Shown here in pieces: positions 33,501 to 38,310 of a DNA stretch of 38,310 nucleotides (position 1 is the first letter of the stretch; each line of letters opens with the position of its first letter). Origin of the DNA: a virus. The notes below the pieces were generated by a model. That model had not been told where the DNA came from. It worked only from the letters and a program-made list of their open reading frames with translations, and did not search any database. The position numbers and the translations under genes are program-made. The stretch lies in IMG/VR virus record IMGVR_UViG_3300041964_000131, positions 1 to 38,310 of that record, one strand, 5' to 3'.

Positions 33501-35727
33501 GCAGAGGAAGCCGCCAAGCGTCGACTAGACATCCAAAGCGAAATCAGTGACCTCAGCTTGCAGCAGATTGAAGCTGAACTCGATGCCCGTCTAGAAGCAG
33601 AACGCAAAGCGGCAGACGAAGCAAAAGAACTGCGGGATTCGGTAAACGTCGATGCGACTCGCGAAACCTACACAGGTACGAGTGCGGCAGGCAGGCGGCG
33701 AAATTAATGAGGCAGAAGCCGCAGCAGAAATTGCAGAAATTACCGCTAACGCCACTGCTCGGCAGATTGAACTGGTAGAGCAGCGTTTGGGCGTGGTGCG
33801 GCGTGGCAGTGACGAAGAAAAGGACTTAACCAGAGAACTTGCTGACTTACAGCAGCAGTCCGCAGAGCAGGAGATCGCCCGCCAAGAGCAGGTGAAGCAG
33901 GCGCGATTGGAAGCGCTTGAACGTGCCAACCAACAGGCAGAAGCTGCGATCGATCAGGGAGAAACCGCTGAAATTACTGCTATTCGTGAGTTGCAAGCCC
34001 AGAGGGTGATCAGTGCTGAGGAGGCAGAGACAAGAATTGCTGCCATGAGGCAGCGCACGGTAGCCCTTCAAATTGCTCTTACCGAAAGCGAAATCGAACA
34101 AGTTCGACAGCTTCGAGCGGAAGGCGTTCTTAGTGAAGAAGAAGCGATCGAGCGTCTGTCAGACCTAAGTGGCGAACTTGGCGAACTAAATCAACAGCGA
34201 GTTGAAAATGAAATCGACGCGCAAGAGCGATTAAAGCAGGCTCGATTGGAGGCAATGGAAAGCGCCAATCGCCAAGCAGAAGCGGCGATCGATCAGTCAC
34301 AAACCACAGGGGTTACTGCAATCAAGAGCTTGCAGGCGCAGCGAATAATTTCAGAGGAAGAAGCCACCGAAGAAATCGCAGCGCTACAGCAAGAAGCACT
34401 CGATCAGCAGATTGCCCAAACTCAAGAGCAAATTGCAGAAATTCAGCAGCTTCGATCTGAAGGCATTCTCAGCGAAGAAGAAGCTACTGACAGATTAATC
34501 GACCTAAATGGAGAATTAGGCGATCTTAACGAGGAACGGATCGATGCAGAAATTGACTCTCAAGAGAGGCTAAGAGAGTCGCGAATAAAATCCCTTAATG
34601 AGGAGCTAGACTTCAAACGCAAATCAGCGGAAGCAGATCAGGGACTCAACCAAATCGCGATCGACTCTATTAAAAATGAAAACAATCTTCTATCTGCTCA
34701 AAGCAGTCTGCTTGAGGCCCAGTCGGGGCTAGCAGAACAGCGACTTCAATACGCCTAGAAGACGCTGAAACGGCAGGCAATAGCGCCCAAGCCGATCAGA
34801 TCAGACAGCAAATTCTCGCTCAACAAACCGTTGCCCAAGAGAAGCAGTTTGCGATCGCTCGACAGCAGCTTGAACTCAAGCGCGAACAAGTCGCACTGGA
34901 ATCACAGCAGCGGCAGATTCAAGCTGATATTGCAATTACAGAGGCAGAAGTTGCGCTCTCTACGGCAGCAATCAATGGTGAAAATCAACAGGTGATCGCA
35001 GGGTTAGAACGAATTTTAGATCTGAGGCGGCAGCAGCGAAAGGCAGTCAATGACCAGAACAGAGCGCAAGAGCGATCGCTTGAACTTGAGCAGCAAACGC
35101 TCACCACTCAACAGCAACAAACGCGAGAGCAGCAGCACGGCAGCGGGCGCAGGGAAACAATAGAAACTCAGGCAGCGGCAGTGGTTCGGGTGGTCAATCA
35201 GGATCGGGATCAGGATCTTCTGGAGGCTCAAGGAGTTCTGGATCAAGCTTCGGATCGAGATCTGGACTTGCACCCAGCCGATCGCTTGTAGTCGAGAGTC
35301 GCTGGTCGCTGCAATGGGTGCGGGAAGTATGCCAGCCAACTTTAGCTATGGCGGAATCGGTGGCAGTCAGATGCGGCAAGCGGAATGGCGCACACCCGAA
35401 TGGAGCGATGGGCGATCGACACCAGTGCAAAGTCCTGCTGCTTCGACAATGGCAGCATCTAGGCAGCTAAGTCCTTTGCAGTTGCAAGGGCTATCACAGA
35501 CGGGCTTACAGCGCAATGCGCAAGCAAATCGCGCAGTTCAGCCACAGACTACAGGAACACTAACAGCCAGCCAATTCAATAGCGGAATTAATCAGCTATC
35601 GCAAAGGATTGTTCAACTTGCGAATGCGCCAAGAGCGGTAACACTTCAAACACCCGAACCCGTTCGTGACTATCAGCGAATCTCCAGTGATTTAATGTCT
35701 TCTCGCGCTAGAGCAGCAGGAATATGA
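30555..35727 (+). CDS. Tape measure protein (several frameshifts)
   Basis: The first segment (30555-31334) has SLGTLNLVLSADSSPLRKEL and hydrophobic helices. A T8 run at about 31304 shifts the frame into FDAARNFETLNNRLELTSTS ... DLAFLRQTAKDLGLDFKAVS ... LAERVPGAFAAAAQALGVTT, the conserved tape-measure domain. Then come a hydrophobic stretch, further indels near 32230, 33010, 33200, 33390, 33700 and 34755, a very long Gln/Glu/Ala coiled coil with 113-residue repeats, a Gly/Ser linker (SGSGSGSGGQSGSGSGS, near 35176) and a C-terminal part ending at 35727. The corrected length is about 1,720 residues, suggesting a tail near 250 nm at ~1.5 Å per residue. It sets tail length and leads DNA entry. Confidence 0.82.
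33871..34640 (+). repeat. 339-bp (113-residue) tandem repeats in the tape measure
   Basis: Corresponding points begin at 33871, 34210 and 34549, exactly 339 bp apart, giving two full units and a third partial one. Each unit has QxRLExxxxANxQAEAAIDQ, then LQAQRxISxEEAxxxIAA and LRxEGxLSEEEAxxRLxDLx. A more diverged copy lies upstream around 33420-33600. Repeats of this kind change tail length in whole-unit steps. Confidence 0.85.
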
Positions 35728-36176
35728 AACCAGGAACGATCGAACTCTACGCAGGCGGCATGATGCTCTTACTGGAGCTATTCAGCGAAGGGACTTTTCC
35801 ACGCGAAGATCTTGAGGTTACAGGCGTCTCGTTTTCCGCATATGGAACGCCTGCTACAGATGGCACAACCTACCAGATGAGCATATGGAATCTTACGGTT
35901 TTGCTAACCGCTAAGGATGCTGAAAAGCTAGCGAGAATGTATCGGCTCAGCAAAAGTCAAAATATTTTGATTGTCGATCGCACCGATCGCTATTGGGAGC
36001 CCACCCAAACGAGAGCGATCGCGCCTGGAGATGTGGCAGTCGTAGAAGACGGAATGACCGGATATTTTGCTCAGTTCTACGGGCGAATTACTCAGGCGAT
36101 CAAGCAAGACAAAGAAGGTAGAATGCGGGCGATCCAGTTACAGCTAACCGAAACTGACAAAGTGCCGATCGCATGA
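35724..36176 (+). CDS. Putative distal tail / tail tip protein
   Basis: The ATG overlaps the tape measure stop. The 150-residue protein is beta-rich: MKPGTIELYAGGMMLLLELF, EDLEVTGVSFSAYGTPATDG, MSIWNLTVLLTAKDAEKLAR, ILIVDRTDRYWEPTQTRAIA, and the end MRAIQLQLTETD. It falls in the slot of the distal tail protein (Dit) or lambda gpM, between tape measure and hub. No motif is decisive. It would form the ring closing the tail tube. Confidence 0.55.
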   Translation: MKPGTIELYAGGMMLLLELFSEGTFPREDLEVTGVSFSAYGTPATDGTTYQMSIWNLTVLLTAKDAEKLARMYRLSKSQNILIVDRTDRYWEPTQTRAIAPGDVAVVEDGMTGYFAQFYGRITQAIKQDKEGRMRAIQLQLTETDKVPIA

Positions 36177-36178
36177 GC

Positions 36179-36412
36179 ATGAGCGAAGATCTGCAATTAC
36201 TAAAGCAATTAGGCTTGTCGCTGGTACTGCGCAATGGGCAATGGTATTGCGGTCAATTTGGCGGCGACTTCGAGGGCGATGAAGGCTATTTAGACGAACA
36301 TGGAAGGATTGATGGGCTTCTATACAATGCCGGGGTAGCTGATACCATCCCTAAAGCGATCGCGCTTGCTGTTGTCGCTCGTCAAAGTGTGCGGCAGCGA
36401 TCGAAGAATTGA
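36179..36412 (+). CDS. Small hypothetical tail-module protein
   Basis: An ATG at 36179 or 36173 (both in GCATGAGCATGAGC, the second overlapping the previous stop) opens a 77- or 79-residue protein. It starts SEDLQLLKQLGLSLVLRNGQ and has WYCGQFGGDFEGDEGYLDEH and a helical C-terminus (AIALAVVARQSVRQRS). The Asp/Glu-rich loop may bind a cation. No family is recognised. Confidence 0.5.
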   Translation: MSEDLQLLKQLGLSLVLRNGQWYCGQFGGDFEGDEGYLDEHGRIDGLLYNAGVADTIPKAIALAVVARQSVRQRSKN

Positions 36413-36435
36413 AATTAAATCAGTAGGAATTCTCA

Positions 36436-36458
36436 CGGCAGCTTATCTAGCGCTGCCG
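36436..36458 (+). promoter_or_regulatory. Hairpin before the tail hub gene
   Basis: CGGCAGC (36436-36442) pairs with GCTGCCG (36452-36458) around a 9-base loop, ending one base before the ATG at 36460. There is no T-run. It may lower expression of the hub gene relative to its upstream neighbours. Confidence 0.45.
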
Positions 36459-36459
36459 C

Positions 36460-38293
36460 ATGACCGTCGATCGCAGTTCCCGCCCTTTCAAAATCGTCGT
36501 TGCTGCGCCTGGTGAATCGATCGCGCAAGGATGGATGTAACCGCGATCGTTCAATCATTCAGCGGTAGCTGCAACCTACTCGATCAAAGTGGATTCAATC
36601 TGGACAGGCGATATAGTCCTTAAGCCTACTCTCCAGGAATCACGATCGGAGTGCAACCCCAGGCGCGATCGAGTTCGTTGGGCGCGTGGCAACCGTGTAG
36701 TGATTTGGCTGGCAGACAGTCAGGTGCGCTAGTCAGTACAAGACGGTTCATATCTGAAAGAAACCGTTGCCGCCCACGCCAAGAATTCGACAACTATCAC
36801 CCCTAGACATCGGTGATAAGCTCTCTCTCCTTGACTTTAGGCAACCACCAGGAGATGAGAGCGGCGTTGCACCCGGTACAACCAGCACTCGATCGGATGT
36901 CGTAGGCTCCCTGTACAGGCAGCAGGTGCAGGCAATCTCACCGGTTCAATCCCTGGTGATGTCAACTGCCCATTGCAAAAGTTAGGCAGGAGGTTTTATC
37001 CAGCAGGCAGGGCAAATTGCCTTTGCCGCTGGGAGATACCTTTGGTGTGATGCCACTGGAGATGTTCGCGCTTCAGCAATTCCTGACGATGAGGACGCAA
37101 CCGCACACCGCACGATCGCAATCGGGCAAGACGAACTCGGATATGAAGCGATCAGCAGTGAAGAAACACCTGCCGAAATTGTGCGCTGTACGGGTACTGA
37201 ACACATCACGAAGTACACGGACGACTACAACAAAAGCACTGTTGAAACGTGGGGGCCAGCGGCGATCGTCAGCCCCAACGCAGGCGGCATCACAATCTTT
37301 TCCAGAGAAACGATCGAGGAGTCTTGGGGGCCAAACTCACGAACCGTCAGAACCTACCGAGTAGAACCGCGCGGGCTTGTGTTTCCTGACGTACAGAGCA
37401 ATCGGATCGCCTTAGTACCCAGCCTCGATCAGGAGGAAACGTTTGTTTATGAACCAGGGATCGAGGGGAAACTGCTACGAATTGAGAGGCATGTTCGCAA
37501 GCCCTACGGGGTGGCACTGCGAGAGTATTACGCCACACAATCTGCGCAAGAGCAGGCAAACAATCGATCGAACATGATCGCGGCTGAACGCACAATCACG
37601 ACCTACGACTACAGCCTAGAGCAGACGATCGGAGTCTACAGCGATACGTCAGAACCACAGGGCGCGATCTTGCCTGTGAGATTGGACGTTTGGTAACCCT
37701 GCTTTTTAGTGCCTTCTGCCGCAGAGAATCAAACCTGGAAAGAGGTCTATAAGGGTGAGTGGAAATACACGAAATCGACCTATGAAGCTGTTGCGCGGGC
37801 ATTTCCAGAGGTGATCGAGGCGATGCTGCCGGATACGCCAACTCGGCAAAGCTGGGGATCTGCTCACCGATAAACAGACCGTAACCAGCAACTCAGGGCA
37901 AGCGCAACCGCCTGCACCCGATCGACGGAAACCGAAACCACAACCGAAGAAAACCGATCGAAGGTGTGGCTGAATTCCGCTCTTACGCAGGTGCAGAGTA
38001 TCAGGAGAGGGAGCGCACCTATGACGTTCCTACGCCGACCAAGAAGAGCTAAACGCCAGCAGCAAGACGACTAGGCAAATTACTGATCGGGCGGCATCTA
38101 GGGCAAAATATCGAGTTCGCGCTGAGTGACTATTGGCTGAACGATCGACCGCCATTGCAGACCATATCGGTGATTGAGCCTGACGGTCGTGAGTATAAAT
38201 TCTTGCTGAATAACATTTGCGATCGCGTTCGATAATCGCAACTGTTTTTTAGGTGGCGACGGCATTTGGCTAGGGGAGATTGTTGATGACTAA
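36460..38293 (+). CDS. Tail hub / tip-associated protein (many frameshifts)
   Basis: An ATG at 36460 opens MTVDRSSRPFKIVVAAPGES. Indels then scatter the reading, but protein-like segments follow in order: VAATYSIKVDSIWTGDIVL, then FIQQAGQIAFAAGRYLWC and ATAHRTIAIGQDELGYEAIS. An intact stretch to 37696 follows (TEHITKYTDDYNKSTVETWG, FVYEPGIEGKLLRIERHV), then TWKEVYKGEWKYTKSTYEAV and a Pro/Lys linker. The end reads LIGRHLGQNIEFALSDYWL and AFDNRNCFLGGDGIWLGEIV, stopping at 38293. About 600 residues with this 'd.tT....ee.w' hub-like middle and position after the distal tail protein fit a gp27/Tal-type hub. The family is inferred. Confidence 0.58.
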
Positions 38294-38310
38294 ACGCCTG
38301 AAGCTACCTT
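38286..38310 (+). CDS. Partial CDS at right edge
   Basis: An ATG at 38286, preceded by AGGGGAGA at good distance, opens MTKRLKLP and runs off the window. It overlaps the corrected hub stop by 8 bases, matching the ATGA-style overlaps elsewhere. Nothing can be said of function. Confidence 0.45.

Noticed and set aside
1-38310. CRISPR array suggested by many copies of a short palindrome
   Set aside because: The repeated element is the 8-bp HIP1 motif at irregular spacing inside genes, without constant-length spacers or cas genes.

Overview
This window reads as part of a tailed-phage genome or prophage from a cyanobacterium. The strongest host clue is the very dense GCGATCGC/CGATCG palindrome (the HIP1 octamer of cyanobacterial chromosomes), which occurs in nearly every phage gene as well. 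A SigF/SigB-like sigma factor also fits that background. The gene set (small and large terminase, DUF4055-type portal, scaffold, major capsid protein, MuF-type minor head protein, tail tube, frameshifting tail-assembly chaperone, tape measure, tail hub, fibres) points to a long-tailed, probably siphovirus-like particle. I see no integrase, attachment site, DNA polymerase, endolysin, tRNA, rRNA or CRISPR array.

Layout. (1) 1-2.6 kb is a flank with a PadR-like regulator on the + strand and a - strand set (GNAT acetyltransferase; RHH-like protein plus two hypotheticals) with a clear terminator. (2) 2.85-8.0 kb is a tightly overlapping + strand operon of small soluble and membrane proteins, ending in a membrane-anchored P-loop ATPase and an HNH nuclease. 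I do not recognise it as a standard phage module. (3) 8.1-22.2 kb is one long - strand operon. In order of transcription it holds a sigma factor, a plasmid/phage-type DNA-binding protein, TerS, TerL, portal, two related helical proteins, scaffold, an HNH homing-type endonuclease, major capsid protein, connector proteins, a spike-like protein, a long fibre and two small proteins. (4) 22.3 kb to the end is a divergent + strand operon. It starts with a MuF-like head protein that appears fused to an alpha/beta hydrolase and a huge coiled coil, then tail completion, tail tube, tail-assembly chaperone with a -1 slippery site, neck protein, lipoprotein, tape measure, distal tail protein and hub. The two late operons diverge from a 76-bp region carrying repeated TAGCG elements.

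Reading-frame quality. Many genes on both strands, mainly at 3.5-7.7 kb, 12.9 kb, 18-20.4 kb and 22-38 kb, are broken by single-base indels, often in short homopolymers. Both halves remain protein-like, and correcting the indel usually restores an exact stop/start overlap with the next gene. I therefore favour sequence error over decay and give whole-gene spans, noting the breaks. The one exception is the A8G site at 29181-29189, which is a textbook programmed -1 frameshift signal.

How it works together. The sigma factor and DNA-binding protein head the packaging/capsid operon and could time late expression. The terminase packages DNA through the portal into a scaffolded capsid. The MuF-hydrolase protein is a candidate capsid-packaged, injected effector. 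The + strand tail genes follow standard siphophage order, with a lipoprotein gene (possible superinfection-exclusion factor) inserted just before the tape measure.
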